This document shows positions 35,135-44,531 of a DNA stretch of 64,000 nt, piece by piece (positions within the stretch are counted from its first letter, which is position 1; every line of letters starts with the position of its first letter). The notes beneath the pieces were generated by a model. The model made no database searches. It had not been told where the DNA came from and worked only from the letters and a program-made list of their open reading frames with translations. This DNA is from Streptococcus mitis (GTDB lineage: Bacteria; Bacillota; Bacilli; Lactobacillales; Streptococcaceae), in NCBI RefSeq assembly GCF_002096845.1, contig NZ_NCVK01000034.1, positions 32,596 to 96,595 of the forward strand, given 5' to 3'. Position numbers and translations under genes: made by a program.

Positions 35135-36553
35135 TTATAAGGCCATGCTGATATAGTTAAGGATAAACAAGGCATCCAAAATCCAAATCATGACATGAAC
35201 ATCTTTAGCTTGACCTTTGACAAGCTTAGTCAAAGTGTAAGTCAAGAAACCAACTGCAATCCCTTGAGTGATAGAGTAGCTGAATCCCATAAAGATAGAT
35301 GTGAAGAAAGCAGGAACCGCTTCAGACATATCATCCCAATGGATATTTTTCAAGCTAGCCAACATCATAATTCCAACGATAATCAAGATTGGAGCTGTAG
35401 CGGCTGTTGGTACAATCGCTAGAAGTGGGCTAAAGAAGCTTGAGATTGCAAAACAGATTGCCACAACCAAGGCTGTCAAACCTGTACGTCCACCTGCACC
35501 AATACCAGCAGCAGACTCAACATAAGTCGTTACGTTTGAAGTACCAGCGATGGCACCAATTGAAGTACCAATCAAGTCAGAGTAAAGAGCCTTGTCCAAC
35601 TTAGCTGATTGGTGATTTTCACCATTTGTCGCTACGATACCAACTTTTTCACCAGTACCGATCAAAGTACCAATTGTATCAAAAATATCTGTCAATGAGA
35701 AGGCAAGAATAGCCATCAGAGTTTCAGGCAAGCGAGCTGTATCTGAAATCAAAGCTCCCAAACCTTCTGAACCAAGAGCTGCACCAAAGACTGTCTTCAA
35801 GTCTTCAAAGGCTGCACCAACATGATTATTAGCAAAATCAATACTTGACAAATCTACCAAACCAACTGCAATAGCAAGAACAGTTGTTGTCAAGATAGAG
35901 AGGATAATTCCCCCTTTAATCCCTTTAATGACAAAGAAGATTGTGATAGCAAGTCCTGCAAGAGCCACCAAAACAGCTGGATTATTAAAGCTGACCAATC
36001 CTGGAACTGCTGAAGCATTTGCTGTAATCGCTGCTTGAGCCTTATCAGCACCTTCTCCTGCAACCGTATAATTTCCTGGATCGATAGAGAATTTCAAAAG
36101 CCCAGCATTCTTAATTCCCACGTAGGCAAGGAAGACACCGATACCAGCTGAAATAGCTGAACGAAGGGCGTTTGGAATCGATTCAATGATCATTTTACGA
36201 ACATTTGTCAAGGTAATAATCAATGAGATAATTCCACAGATGAAGACCATAGCTAGGGCTTCTTGCCAAGAATAACCGAGTCCAAATACAACTGTAAAGG
36301 TAAAGAAGGCATTGAGTCCCATACCTGGCGCTTGAGCATATGGCAAGTTGGCGTAGAAGGCCATCATCAGGGTACCAGCAACTGCACCGATAATCGTTGC
36401 GAGGAAGACACCCTGAGCAGGCATTCCTGTTTGCGAAAGAATTTGTGGGTTTACAAAGAGAATATAGCTCATTGCAAAGAAAGTCGTTAAACCAGCGAGA
36501 ACCTCTGTACGAACGTCTGTACCGTTCTCTTTTAGTTTAAATAATTTGTCCAT
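35135..36553 (-). CDS. NCS2-family purine permease (guanine/hypoxanthine type)
   Basis: This 472-residue transporter has about 12-14 helices. The start DKLFKLKENGTDVRTEVLAG, followed by FFAMSYILFVNPQILS, and then the substrate-site region ALSGI-like GIGVFLAYVGIKNAGL and SLTDIFDTIGTLIG, matches the PbuG/PbuO branch for guanine and hypoxanthine rather than the uracil/xanthine branch. I chose the ATG at 36553 (GAGG-type site) because the extension upstream is hydrophobic noise. It has its own promoter. No purine riboswitch fold could be seen in the 45-base leader. Confidence 0.92.
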   Translation of the reverse strand: MDKLFKLKENGTDVRTEVLAGLTTFFAMSYILFVNPQILSQTGMPAQGVFLATIIGAVAGTLMMAFYANLPYAQAPGMGLNAFFTFTVVFGLGYSWQEALAMVFICGIISLIITLTNVRKMIIESIPNALRSAISAGIGVFLAYVGIKNAGLLKFSIDPGNYTVAGEGADKAQAAITANASAVPGLVSFNNPAVLVALAGLAITIFFVIKGIKGGIILSILTTTVLAIAVGLVDLSSIDFANNHVGAAFEDLKTVFGAALGSEGLGALISDTARLPETLMAILAFSLTDIFDTIGTLIGTGEKVGIVATNGENHQSAKLDKALYSDLIGTSIGAIAGTSNVTTYVESAAGIGAGGRTGLTALVVAICFAISSFFSPLLAIVPTAATAPILIIVGIMMLASLKNIHWDDMSEAVPAFFTSIFMGFSYSITQGIAVGFLTYTLTKLVKGQAKDVHVMIWILDALFILNYISMAL

Positions 36554-36590
36554 TATCAATCTCCTTTTAATTTTTATGAACAATAATAGA

Positions 36591-36619
36591 ATTATATCAT
36601 TTATCATTCACTTTTTCAA
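36591..36619 (-). promoter_or_regulatory. Promoter of the purine permease gene
   Basis: On the minus strand TTGAAA (36614-36619), 17 bp and TATAAT (36591-36596). Confidence 0.85.
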
Positions 36620-36697
36620 TATCTTTGTTTGATTTATTTAAGAATTTGATGAAATTTCTTTTTTGGTTTCGAATCTGCTTTTCTGCCTGCTTTCTGT

Positions 36698-36703
36698 TAT
36701 AAT
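36698..36703 (+). promoter_or_regulatory. Extended -10 of the Cof phosphatase gene
   Basis: TGTTATAAT is an extended -10 with no clear -35, 40 bp before the ATG. Confidence 0.65.
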
Positions 36704-36742
36704 AGTAGACATCTTATCTGAAAAGACACTAGAAAGGTCCCT

Positions 36743-37555
36743 ATGACGAAAAAAATTATTGCAGTTGACCTGGATGGAACCCTACTCAACTCAGACAGTC
36801 AAATTTCTGACTTTACCAAAGAAACCATAAAAAAAGTTGCCGAAAAAGGCCATCAGGTTATTATTACGACGGGTCGCCCTTACCGAATGTCAAAAGATTT
36901 TTACCGCGAGCTTGGCTTAGACACTCCTATGATTAATTTCAACGGCTCCCTTACTCATTTACCAGACCAAGTTTGGCATTTTGAAAAGTGTTTGACGGTA
37001 GACAAAAAATATCTGCTAGATATGGTTCGACGTTCAGAGGACATTCAAGCCGATTTTATCGCTGGAGAATATCGTAAAAAATTCTACATCACAAATCCTA
37101 ATGAAGAAATTGCCAATCCAAAACTATTTGGTGTAGAAGCTTTCCAGCCTGAAAATCAATTCCAGCCTGAATTGGTAACCAAGGATCCTAACTGTATCCT
37201 CTTGCAGACCAGAGCCAGTGACAAATATGCCTTGGCAAAAGAAATGAACGCCTTCTACCAGCATCAACTGTCTATCAATACCTGGGGAGGTCCGCTCAAT
37301 ATCCTTGAGTGTACCCCCAAAGGTGTCAACAAAGCCTTTGCTTTGGACTACTTGCTCAAGGTAATGAACCGTGACAAAAAAGATTTGATTGCTTTTGGAG
37401 ATGAGCACAATGATACCGAAATGCTTGCTTTTGCTGGGAAAGGTTATGCAATGAAAAATGCCAACCCAGAGCTACTCCCTTATGCCGACGAGCAAATTGC
37501 CCTGACCAATGACCAAGATGGGGTTGCCAAAACCCTGCAAGATTTATTCTTATAA
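36743..37555 (+). CDS. Cof-type HAD-IIB sugar phosphatase
   Basis: This 270-residue phosphatase has motif I IIAVDLDGTLLNSDSQ with the nucleophile Asp, motif II IITTGRPYR, and motif III/IV FGDEHNDTEMLAFAG. A large C2-type cap lies between. The family acts on sugar or nucleotide phosphates, and the exact substrate is not clear. It is a lone plus-strand gene. Its terminator lies 200 bp away because a BOX element sits between the stop and the hairpin. Confidence 0.92.
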   Translation: MTKKIIAVDLDGTLLNSDSQISDFTKETIKKVAEKGHQVIITTGRPYRMSKDFYRELGLDTPMINFNGSLTHLPDQVWHFEKCLTVDKKYLLDMVRRSEDIQADFIAGEYRKKFYITNPNEEIANPKLFGVEAFQPENQFQPELVTKDPNCILLQTRASDKYALAKEMNAFYQHQLSINTWGGPLNILECTPKGVNKAFALDYLLKVMNRDKKDLIAFGDEHNDTEMLAFAGKGYAMKNANPELLPYADEQIALTNDQDGVAKTLQDLFL

Positions 37556-37564
37556 CCTATACTG

Positions 37565-37760
37565 ATACTCAATGAAAATCAAAGAGCAAACTAGGAAGCT
37601 AGCCGTAGGTTGCTCAAAGCACTGCTTTGAGGTTGTAGATGAAACTGACGAAGTCAGCTCAAAACACTGTTTTGAGGTTGTAGATGAAACTGACGAAGTC
37701 AGTAACAATATATACGGCAAGGCAAAGCTGACGTGGTTTGAAGAGATTTTCGAAGAGTAT
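37565..37760. repeat. BOX element 7 (two boxB units)
   Basis: It begins ATACTCAATGAAAATCAAA and ends TTTTCGAAGAGTAT, with two ACTGACGAAGTCAG boxB units. It lies between the Cof gene and its terminator. Confidence 0.95.
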
Positions 37761-37793
37761 GACCAGCTTGCGGGCTGGTCTTTGTGTTCTTTT
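37761..37793 (+). terminator. Terminator of the Cof phosphatase transcript
   Basis: GACCAGC-TTGCGG-GCTGGTC is followed by TTTGTGTTCTTTT. It directly follows the BOX element. Confidence 0.7.
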
Positions 37794-37845
37794 CACAGTC
37801 TCATCAACCAGTTAATCGATTGTTCTACTTTTTGCCTCCAAAACC

Positions 37846-37874
37846 TTGGAAAAGGCTTTCTTTTGTGATATACT
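37846..37874 (+). promoter_or_regulatory. adhP promoter
   Basis: TTGGAA (37846-37851), 17 bp and TATACT (37869-37874) are followed by a leader of about 95 bases before the ATG. The leader has no obvious regulatory fold. Confidence 0.65.
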
Positions 37875-37976
37875 TCACATATAAATACAAGAGAGCTCGT
37901 CACACTCGACTCTGTTGACACAAAATCAATCCAGTCCTGTTTCTCCTGCTCTCAGTTAATATCAAGGAGGATAGCT

Positions 37977-38996
37977 ATGAAAGCTGTTGTTGTAAATCCA
38001 GAAAGCACTGGTGTTGCTATTGAAGAAAAAGTACTCCGTCCACTTGAAACTGGAGAAGCACTTGTAGAAATTGAATACTGTGGTGTTTGCCACACTGACC
38101 TCCACGTTGCCCATGGTGACTTTGGTCAAGTACCAGGACGTGTACTAGGACACGAAGGTGTTGGTATCGTTAAGGAAATTGCCTCAGATGTTAAAAGCCT
38201 TAAAGTCGGCGACCGCGTCAGCGTTGCTTGGTTCTTTGAAGGATGTGGCACTTGCGAATACTGTACAACTGGTCGCGAAACCCTTTGCCGTACAGTAAAA
38301 AATGCTGGCTACTCAGTAGATGGTGGTATGGCTGAACAATGTATTGTAACTGCAGACTATGCTGTCAAAGTTCCTGACGGACTTGATCCAGCCCAAGCTT
38401 CTTCTATCACATGTGCTGGTGTAACAACCTATAAAGCGATTAAAGAAGCAAAAGTTGAACCAGGTCAATGGGTTGTTCTTTACGGTGCTGGTGGACTTGG
38501 TAACCTCGCAGTTCAATATGCTAAAAAAGTATTTAATGCACATGTCATCGCAGTTGATATCAATAACGACAAACTTGCCCTTGCAAAAGAAGTTGGTGCT
38601 GATATTGTGATTAATGGCCTAGAAGTTGAAGATGTACCTGGACTCATCAAAGAAAAAACTGATGGTGGAGCTCATTCAGCTGTCGTAACTGCTGTGTCTA
38701 AAGTTGCCTTCAACCAGGCTGTTGACTCAGTTCGTGCCGGTGGTCGCGTAGTCGCTGTTGGTCTTCCTTCTGAAATGATGGAACTCAGCATCGTGAAAAC
38801 AGTTTTAGATGGAATCCAAGTCATCGGTTCTCTTGTAGGAACTCGTAAAGACTTGGAAGAAGCCTTCCAATTCGGTGCAGAAGGTTTAGTAGTTCCAGTT
38901 GTTCAAAAACGTCCAATAGAAGATGCCGTAGCCATTTTCGACGAAATGGAAAAAGGTCAAATCCAAGGACGTATGGTACTCGATTTCACCCACTAA
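37977..38996 (+). CDS. adhP: Zinc alcohol dehydrogenase, propanol-preferring (AdhP type)
   Basis: This 339-residue MDR enzyme oxidises or reduces alcohols and aldehydes with NAD. Catalytic zinc ligands are the Cys and His in [14 protein letters not shown], with GHEGVG. The structural zinc site has four cysteines in [15 protein letters not shown]. The NAD-binding fold contains [17 protein letters not shown]. The length and zinc loops match AdhP. AAGGAGGATAGCT precedes the ATG. It is monocistronic and has a strong terminator. Confidence 0.95.
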   Translation: MKAVVVNPESTGVAIEEKVLRPLETGEALVEIEYCGVCHTDLHVAHGDFGQVPGRVLGHEGVGIVKEIASDVKSLKVGDRVSVAWFFEGCGTCEYCTTGRETLCRTVKNAGYSVDGGMAEQCIVTADYAVKVPDGLDPAQASSITCAGVTTYKAIKEAKVEPGQWVVLYGAGGLGNLAVQYAKKVFNAHVIAVDINNDKLALAKEVGADIVINGLEVEDVPGLIKEKTDGGAHSAVVTAVSKVAFNQAVDSVRAGGRVVAVGLPSEMMELSIVKTVLDGIQVIGSLVGTRKDLEEAFQFGAEGLVVPVVQKRPIEDAVAIFDEMEKGQIQGRMVLDFTH

Positions 38997-39015
38997 TCTA
39001 ATAAAAACCTATTTT

Positions 39016-39044
39016 AAAAGTTGGAATACGCTTCCAACTTTTTT
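39016..39044 (+). terminator. adhP terminator
   Basis: AAAAGTTGGAA-TACGC-TTCCAACTTTT is followed by T's. Confidence 0.92.
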
Positions 39045-39152
39045 ATATTAAATTTTAATATCAAAAATTACTATGTCTTCTTGAAACCTTATTATATCAA
39101 TATCATTAAATACACTATTTAAATGTTTTCTTGAATATTTTATATCAAATAG

Positions 39153-39181
39153 TTGCTTTTTATATGAAAACGGTTTATACT
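39153..39181 (+). promoter_or_regulatory. manLMN promoter with cre site
   Basis: TTGCTT (39153-39158), 17 bp and TATACT (39176-39181) form the promoter. ATGAAAACGGTTTAT (39164-39178) fits the cre pattern WTGNAANCGNWNNCW with one mismatch and spans the spacer into the -10, so CcpA should influence it. Confidence 0.65.
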
Positions 39182-39240
39182 TAAACAGTCTTAAAGTTTT
39201 CTTAAACGAAAACTAAAACAAAAAAGGAGGAATGACAATA

Positions 39241-40230
39241 ATGAGTATCGGAATCATTATTGCGAGCCACGGCGAATTTGCTGCGGGTATTCATCAGTCA
39301 GGATCTATGATCTTTGGTGAACAAGAAAAGGTTCAAGTTGTAACCTTTATGCCAAATGAAGGTCCTGATGATTTATACGCTAAGTTTAATAACGCTGTTG
39401 CTGCATTTGACGCAGAAGATGAGGTTCTAGTTCTGGCTGACCTTTGGAGTGGATCTCCATTTAACCAAGCTAGTCGCGTGATGGGAGAAAATCCTGAGCG
39501 TAAGTTTGCCATCATCACAGGACTTAACTTACCGATGTTAATCCAAGCCTATACAGAGCGCCTCATGGACGCTACAGCAGGTGTGGAAAAAGTCGCTGCG
39601 AATATTATCAAAGAAGCCAAAGATGGCATCAAAGCTCTTCCAGAAGAGTTAAATCCAGTTGAAGAAGTTGCAACTGCTGCAGTTGCTCCTGTAGCCCAAG
39701 CTGCTATTCCAGAAGGAACTGTCATCGGAGACGGTAAACTCAAAATCAACCTTGCCCGTCTAGACACTCGTTTACTTCACGGTCAGGTTGCAACTGCTTG
39801 GACTCCAGACTCAAAAGCAGATCGTATCATCGTTGCTTCAGATAACGTAGCTAAAGACGAATTACGTAAAGAATTGATTAAACAAGCAGCTCCAGGTAAA
39901 GTGAAAGCAAACGTTGTTCCTATCCAAAAACTAATCGACGTTGCAAAAGATCCTCGCTTCGGAGAAACACATGCCCTTATCTTGTTTGAAACACCTCAAG
40001 ATGCTCTTCGTGCTATCGAAGGTGGCGTGCCAATCAAAACTCTTAATGTTGGATCAATGGCTCACTCAACTGGTAAAACAATGGTTAACAACGTTTTGTC
40101 TATGGACAAAGACGACGTTGCAACATTTGAAAAAATGCGTGACCTCGGTGTTGAATTTGATGTACGTAAAGTACCAAACGACACGAAAAAAGATTTGTTT
40201 GACTTGATCAACAAAGCAAACGTGCAATAA
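39241..40230 (+). CDS. manL: Mannose/glucose PTS IIAB component
   Basis: This 329-residue protein has two phosphotransfer domains. [18 protein letters not shown] with the phospho-His (about residue 10), followed by a linker rich in Ala and Val (about residues 140-160). [22 protein letters not shown] with its phospho-His. It passes phosphate from HPr to the sugar. The main mannose-family permease of streptococci moves glucose, mannose, glucosamine and galactose, and it is also a known receptor for class IIa bacteriocins. I chose the ATG at 39241 with AAGGAGG upstream. It is first in manLMN. Confidence 0.97.
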   Translation: MSIGIIIASHGEFAAGIHQSGSMIFGEQEKVQVVTFMPNEGPDDLYAKFNNAVAAFDAEDEVLVLADLWSGSPFNQASRVMGENPERKFAIITGLNLPMLIQAYTERLMDATAGVEKVAANIIKEAKDGIKALPEELNPVEEVATAAVAPVAQAAIPEGTVIGDGKLKINLARLDTRLLHGQVATAWTPDSKADRIIVASDNVAKDELRKELIKQAAPGKVKANVVPIQKLIDVAKDPRFGETHALILFETPQDALRAIEGGVPIKTLNVGSMAHSTGKTMVNNVLSMDKDDVATFEKMRDLGVEFDVRKVPNDTKKDLFDLINKANVQ

Positions 40231-40255
40231 TCGATTTTATGAAAGGATTTTAAAG

Positions 40256-41059
40256 ATGTCTATTATTTCTATGGTTTTAGTAGTCGTTGTAGCCTTCCTA
40301 GCAGGTCTTGAAGGTATCCTCGACCAGTTCCAATTCCATCAACCAATCGTAGCTTGTACCCTTATCGGTCTTGTTACTGGTAACCTTGAAGCAGGGATTA
40401 TCCTTGGTGGTTCTCTTCAAATGATCGCCCTTGGTTGGGCTAACATCGGAGCTGCCGTAGCTCCTGACGCTGCTCTTGCTTCTGTTGCTGCTGCCATTAT
40501 CATGGTTCTTGGTGGCGACTTTACTAAGACAGGTATCGGTGTTGCCCAAGCGGTTGCTATCCCTCTTGCAGTTGCTGGTCTATTCTTGACTATGATTGTC
40601 CGTACACTCTCTGTCGGATTGGTTCATACTGCTGATGCTTCTGCTAAAAAAGGTGACTTCAAAGCAGTTGAACGTGCTCACTTTGTCGCACTTCTTCTTC
40701 AAGGTCTTCGTATTGCAGTTCCTGCAGCACTCCTTCTAATGGTACCAACTGAAACCGTACAAAGCATTCTAAATGCTATGCCTGATTGGCTTAAAGACGG
40801 TATGGCTATCGGTGGTGGTATGGTCGTTGCCGTTGGTTACGCTATGGTTATCAACATGATGGCAACTCGTGAAGTATGGCCATTCTTCGCTATCGGTTTC
40901 GTGCTTGCTGCCGTGTCAGATATTACTCTAATCGGATTTGGTGCTATCGGTGTTGCTATCGCTCTTATCTACCTTCACCTTTCTAAAACTGGTGGAAATG
41001 GTGGCGGAGGAGCCGCAACTTCTAACGACCCAATCGGCGATATCCTAGAAGACTACTAA
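40256..41059 (+). CDS. manM: Mannose/glucose PTS IIC component
   Basis: This 267-residue membrane channel subunit (mannose-type IIC) begins SIISMVLVVVVAFLAGLEGILDQFQFHQP and has the family's GLVTGNLEAGIILGGSLQ motif. It has about eight hydrophobic segments and a glycine-rich cytoplasmic tail (TGGNGGGGAATSND). It forms the permease with ManN. Spacing is 25 bases from manL, with AAAGGAT before the ATG. Confidence 0.97.
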   Translation: MSIISMVLVVVVAFLAGLEGILDQFQFHQPIVACTLIGLVTGNLEAGIILGGSLQMIALGWANIGAAVAPDAALASVAAAIIMVLGGDFTKTGIGVAQAVAIPLAVAGLFLTMIVRTLSVGLVHTADASAKKGDFKAVERAHFVALLLQGLRIAVPAALLLMVPTETVQSILNAMPDWLKDGMAIGGGMVVAVGYAMVINMMATREVWPFFAIGFVLAAVSDITLIGFGAIGVAIALIYLHLSKTGGNGGGGAATSNDPIGDILEDY

Positions 41060-41082
41060 GATAAGAAAGGACTGAAAACATC

Positions 41083-41994
41083 ATGACTGAAAAACTTCAA
41101 TTAACTAAATCAGATCGTAAAAAAGTTTGGTGGCGTTCAACTTTCTTACAAGGTTCTTGGAACTATGAACGTATGCAAAACTTGGGTTGGGCTTACTCAT
41201 TAATTCCAGCTCTTAAAAAACTCTACACTAAAAAAGAAGATCAAATCGCTGCTCTTGAACGCCATCTTGAGTTCTTCAACACTCACCCATACGTAGCCGC
41301 TCCAATCATGGGGGTTACTCTTGCACTTGAAGAAGAACGTGCTAACGGTGTTGAAATTGATGACGCTGCTATCCAAGGGGTTAAAATCGGTATGATGGGA
41401 CCTCTTGCTGGTATCGGTGACCCAGTATTCTGGTTTACAGTACGCCCAATCCTTGGATCACTCGGTGCTTCACTTGCCCTTACTGGTAATATCTTAGGTC
41501 CAATCCTCTTCTTCGTTCTTTGGAACTTGATTCGTATGTCATTCTTGTGGTATACACAAGAGATTGGATACAAGGCTGGATCAGAAATCACTAAAGATAT
41601 GTCTGGCGGTATCCTCCAAGACATCACTAAAGGTGCTTCTATCCTTGGTATGTTCATTCTTGCTGTCCTTGTTCAACGTTGGGTAAATATTAAATTTGCT
41701 TTCGATGTTGCCAAAGTTCAACTAGATGAAAAGGCTTATATCCATTGGGATAAATTGCCAGAAGGATCTAAAGGTATCCAAGAAGCATTCGCACAAGTAG
41801 GACAAGGATTATCTCAAACATCTGAAAAAGTTACTACTTTCCAACAAAACTTGGATATGTTGATTCCTGGACTATCAGGACTACTCCTTACTTTCCTTTG
41901 CATGTACTTGCTTAAGAAAAAAGTATCTCCAATCACTATTATCCTTGCACTCTTCGCAGTGGGTATTGTGGCACATGTTCTTCACATCATGTAA
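41083..41994 (+). CDS. manN: Mannose/glucose PTS IID component
   Basis: This 303-residue mannose-type IID subunit starts with the cytoplasmic TKSDRKKVWWRSTFLQGSW and continues NYERMQNLGWAYSLIPALKKLY. The family motif MGPLAGIGDPVFWFTVRP lies in the middle, and only a few membrane helices occur at the C-terminus. With ManM it forms the transport pore and the docking surface used by class IIa bacteriocins. The terminator 12 bases downstream ends the operon. Confidence 0.97.
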   Translation: MTEKLQLTKSDRKKVWWRSTFLQGSWNYERMQNLGWAYSLIPALKKLYTKKEDQIAALERHLEFFNTHPYVAAPIMGVTLALEEERANGVEIDDAAIQGVKIGMMGPLAGIGDPVFWFTVRPILGSLGASLALTGNILGPILFFVLWNLIRMSFLWYTQEIGYKAGSEITKDMSGGILQDITKGASILGMFILAVLVQRWVNIKFAFDVAKVQLDEKAYIHWDKLPEGSKGIQEAFAQVGQGLSQTSEKVTTFQQNLDMLIPGLSGLLLTFLCMYLLKKKVSPITIILALFAVGIVAHVLHIM

Positions 41995-42005
41995 TCAAGC
42001 AACTT

Positions 42006-42042
42006 AAAAGGAATCAGGTTCTAAAATCTGATTCCTTTTTTC
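42006..42042. terminator. Terminator between manN and pepC
   Basis: AAAAGGAATCAG and CTGATTCCTTTT pair around GTTCTAAAAT, with T's. It serves manN and the convergent pepC. Confidence 0.93.
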
Positions 42043-42049
42043 TATACTT

Positions 42050-43384
42050 TTATTCGGCCAAGGCTCCCATTGGATCCCATGGTGCAAGTACAATTGGTTC
42101 TGCTTCATAGGCAGCTTGTTCTTCAGCTGTCAGCAATTCTTTGCGGACAACGATTTGATATGTGTATTCGTCCATCCAAGCGTCTGAGGCAACAAAGTAA
42201 CCATCTGTACCGACCTTGTCTCCCCATGAGTTTTCAACCTTCCACTTGGTTGACTTGCCATTTTCGTCCAAATCAACACCTGTCAAGACCATGGCGTGGG
42301 TCATCAAGCTTTCACTGTAGTCCAGACGTCCAGCCTTGTCTTGAGTGAATTGAATGTCCATGCTTGATTCGAAGTCATAAACATCTGTCGCAAGGATTCC
42401 AGCTTTGCGGTTGCTGAGCTGGCCGACATCAGAACCAAACCAAACAGTCTCACCTGCTTGCATTTGAGCAATTGCCAACTCTTTCAAGCGCTCCATCGGC
42501 ACGTTGATGTAACGAACTGCACGGCTACCAACCACATTCCCCAACATCTCAACTGTGTAAGATTTACCGTATGGTTTATCAGCAGTTGGAGCATTGATAA
42601 CAGAAACATAGTCCTCTAGAGGAAGATTAACATATTTCTTGTAAAATTCTTGTGGTGTGATGCCCTTTTCACTTTGGTAGTTGTTATCCTTATCGCGATA
42701 AGCAAAGTCAAATTTACGTGGTGGAAGTCCTAAAGACATAGCAAGAAAGTTAAAGATTTCTTGCAAAAGTTCTTCTTTCTTAGCTTGAACAGTCGCTTGG
42801 TCTGCGCCAGAAGCAAGCAAGTCACGCAAGATTTGAGCATCTTGACGAAGCAATTTGTTAAGGATTGCATTTAGCTCACGACTGCTACTAGATGAAACTG
42901 ACTCAGGGTAAACTGACTTAGGCACGACACCATATTTTTCAAAAAGAGATACCACCATATCCCATTGACCACCATCTTGTTGAGGTGTCTGAAGTAGGAA
43001 TTTAACCTTACGGCTCGTCAATTCTTGGTCTGCAGTCGCAATGACTTGCTCCAAGAACCAGTTGGATTTCTCATACTTGTCCCAGAAGAATGTGTGGGCC
43101 TGTGACAACTCAAAATTTTCCAGTTTGTATTGTGAGATGAGCTTGTGGCGGAAGGTGTTGAGAGCCGCAAACATCCAGCAACGACCAGATGCTTTCTGGT
43201 TAGTTACCTTGTCCTTGGTCAAATCCAATGAGAAAACAGGTGTGTTGTCTACATGGCTTTGGCGACGCTCAAGGGCTGCAAAAATTCCGTTGTGGCTGGC
43301 AGCATTTTCAATCGCTTGGTATTTTACATTTGCTTCATAATTGGCAAATAGTTTATCAGTAAATGATTCTTGAATCGCGTTCAT
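42050..43384 (-). CDS. pepC: Aminopeptidase C (bleomycin-hydrolase family)
   Basis: This 444-residue cysteine peptidase of family C1B removes N-terminal residues from peptides inside the cell. The catalytic Cys is in QKASGRCWMFAALNTF, the His in ESLMTHAMVLTGVD, and the Asn in WKVENSWGDKVGTDGYF. The C-terminus ends EPIVLAPWDPMGALAE, which reaches into the active site of this homohexamer and gives aminopeptidase specificity. It is monocistronic. Confidence 0.97.
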   Translation of the reverse strand: MNAIQESFTDKLFANYEANVKYQAIENAASHNGIFAALERRQSHVDNTPVFSLDLTKDKVTNQKASGRCWMFAALNTFRHKLISQYKLENFELSQAHTFFWDKYEKSNWFLEQVIATADQELTSRKVKFLLQTPQQDGGQWDMVVSLFEKYGVVPKSVYPESVSSSSSRELNAILNKLLRQDAQILRDLLASGADQATVQAKKEELLQEIFNFLAMSLGLPPRKFDFAYRDKDNNYQSEKGITPQEFYKKYVNLPLEDYVSVINAPTADKPYGKSYTVEMLGNVVGSRAVRYINVPMERLKELAIAQMQAGETVWFGSDVGQLSNRKAGILATDVYDFESSMDIQFTQDKAGRLDYSESLMTHAMVLTGVDLDENGKSTKWKVENSWGDKVGTDGYFVASDAWMDEYTYQIVVRKELLTAEEQAAYEAEPIVLAPWDPMGALAE

Positions 43385-43449
43385 AGATTCCTCCTTTTAT
43401 TCTACAGTCTATTATAACTCTTTTCACAAAGGAAGCAACTGAAAAACAT

Positions 43450-43480
43450 AAAAGGCAAGGACATTGTCTCTCACCTTTTT
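43450..43480 (-). terminator. Probable rsuA terminator
   Basis: AAAAGGTGAG and CTTGCCTTTT (minus strand) pair with G-U tolerance, with an inner GAC/GTC stem. It lies 16 bases after the rsuA stop. Confidence 0.55.
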
Positions 43481-43495
43481 AGAATATAAACCAAA

Positions 43496-44218
43496 CTAAG
43501 CCATACTTGCAAGAAGATTTTCTAATTCCTCCTTGGTCAAGCGACGCCATTCTCCTCGCTGCAAGTTCTCATCTAAAACTAAAGTTCCCATAGTCAAACG
43601 TTGCAAGTCTACTACTTCCTTGCCACAGTAGGCCACCATACGCTTGACCTGATGAAACTTCCCTTCTGCAATGGTCACACGGATTTGGCTTTGGTTCTTT
43701 TCTGTATCTATGGACACAAGCTCCAGTCTAGCGGGTTGACAGGTAAAGTCTTTGAGAGGAATACCCTCAGCAAATATCTCCACATCTTCTTGGGTCATAA
43801 TTCCCTTGACATGGGCCAGATAAGTCTTGTCCACATGACGCTTTGGTGAAAGAAGAGCATGGGCAAGCTGACCATCATTGGTCAAGAGTAGAAGACCATG
43901 TGTATCAATATCCAAGCGTCCTACCGGGAAAACTTCCTTGCTCCGAGCCAAGTCATCCAACAAGTCCAGAACGGTCCTGTGCTTAGGATCCTCAGTCGCT
44001 GAGATAACTCCTTTGGGCTTGTTCATCATATAGTAGACAAACTCTTCATACTCCAAAACTTGCCCATCAAAGCGAATCTCATCTATTTTTTCATCAATCT
44101 GCAATTTAGCTGATTTTTCTTTTTTACCATTTACCGTCACGCGCCCAGCCTTGAGCAAGTTTTTGACCTCAGTCCGGCTCCCCACAGCGCAGGCAACTAA
44201 AAATTTATCTAATCTCAT
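43496..44218 (-). CDS. rsuA: Ribosomal small-subunit pseudouridine synthase RsuA
   Basis: This 240-residue enzyme makes pseudouridine in 16S rRNA. The N-terminal S4 RNA-binding domain (MRLDKFLVACAVGSRTEVKNL) is followed by the catalytic domain with MNKPKGVISATED and the active-site Asp in GRLDIDTHGLLLLTNDG, then TYLAHVKG and EGKFHQVKRM. It is a single gene with a hairpin upstream and BOX element 8 beyond. Confidence 0.95.
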   Translation of the reverse strand: MRLDKFLVACAVGSRTEVKNLLKAGRVTVNGKKEKSAKLQIDEKIDEIRFDGQVLEYEEFVYYMMNKPKGVISATEDPKHRTVLDLLDDLARSKEVFPVGRLDIDTHGLLLLTNDGQLAHALLSPKRHVDKTYLAHVKGIMTQEDVEIFAEGIPLKDFTCQPARLELVSIDTEKNQSQIRVTIAEGKFHQVKRMVAYCGKEVVDLQRLTMGTLVLDENLQRGEWRRLTKEELENLLASMA

Positions 44219-44238
44219 AGAACTATTATATCATACTC

Positions 44239-44272
44239 AAAAGGAGGCTGGTACAATGACCAACCTCCTTTT
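44239..44272. terminator. Hairpin upstream of rsuA
   Basis: AAAAGGAGGCTGGT and ACCAACCTCCTTTT pair around ACAATG. It probably ends the transcript of the GlsB-like gene after BOX element 8, or any BOX read-through. Confidence 0.75.
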
Positions 44273-44278
44273 CGTTTC

Positions 44279-44519
44279 ATACTCTTCAAAAATCTCTTCA
44301 AACCGCGTCAACGTCGCCTTGCCGTATATATGTTACTGACTTCGTCAGTTCTATCTGCAACCTCAAAACAGTATTTTGAGCTGACTTCGTCAGTTCTATC
44401 TGCAACCTCAAAACAGTGTTTTGAGCTGACTTCGTCAGTTCTATCTACAACCTCAAAACAGTGCTTTGAGCAACCTGCGGCTAGTTTCCTAGTTTGCTCT
44501 TTGATTTTCATTGAGTATC
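44279..44519. repeat. BOX element 8 (three boxB units)
   Basis: It begins ATACTCTTCAAAAATCTC and ends GATTTTCATTGAGTAT. Three copies of the 45-bp boxB unit lie in tandem, each with CTGACTTCGTCAGTTCTATC. It is the longest BOX element in the window. Confidence 0.96.
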
Positions 44520-44531
44520 AGATTTAGGAAA

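Noticed and set aside
36554..36590. A purine riboswitch before the NCS2 permease
   Set aside because: The leader between the promoter and the start is only about 40 bases and shows no three-helix fold.
44339..44470. Regularly spaced repeats that could suggest a CRISPR array
   Set aside because: The units are contiguous 45-bp boxB copies within a BOX element, with no spacers and no cas genes nearby.
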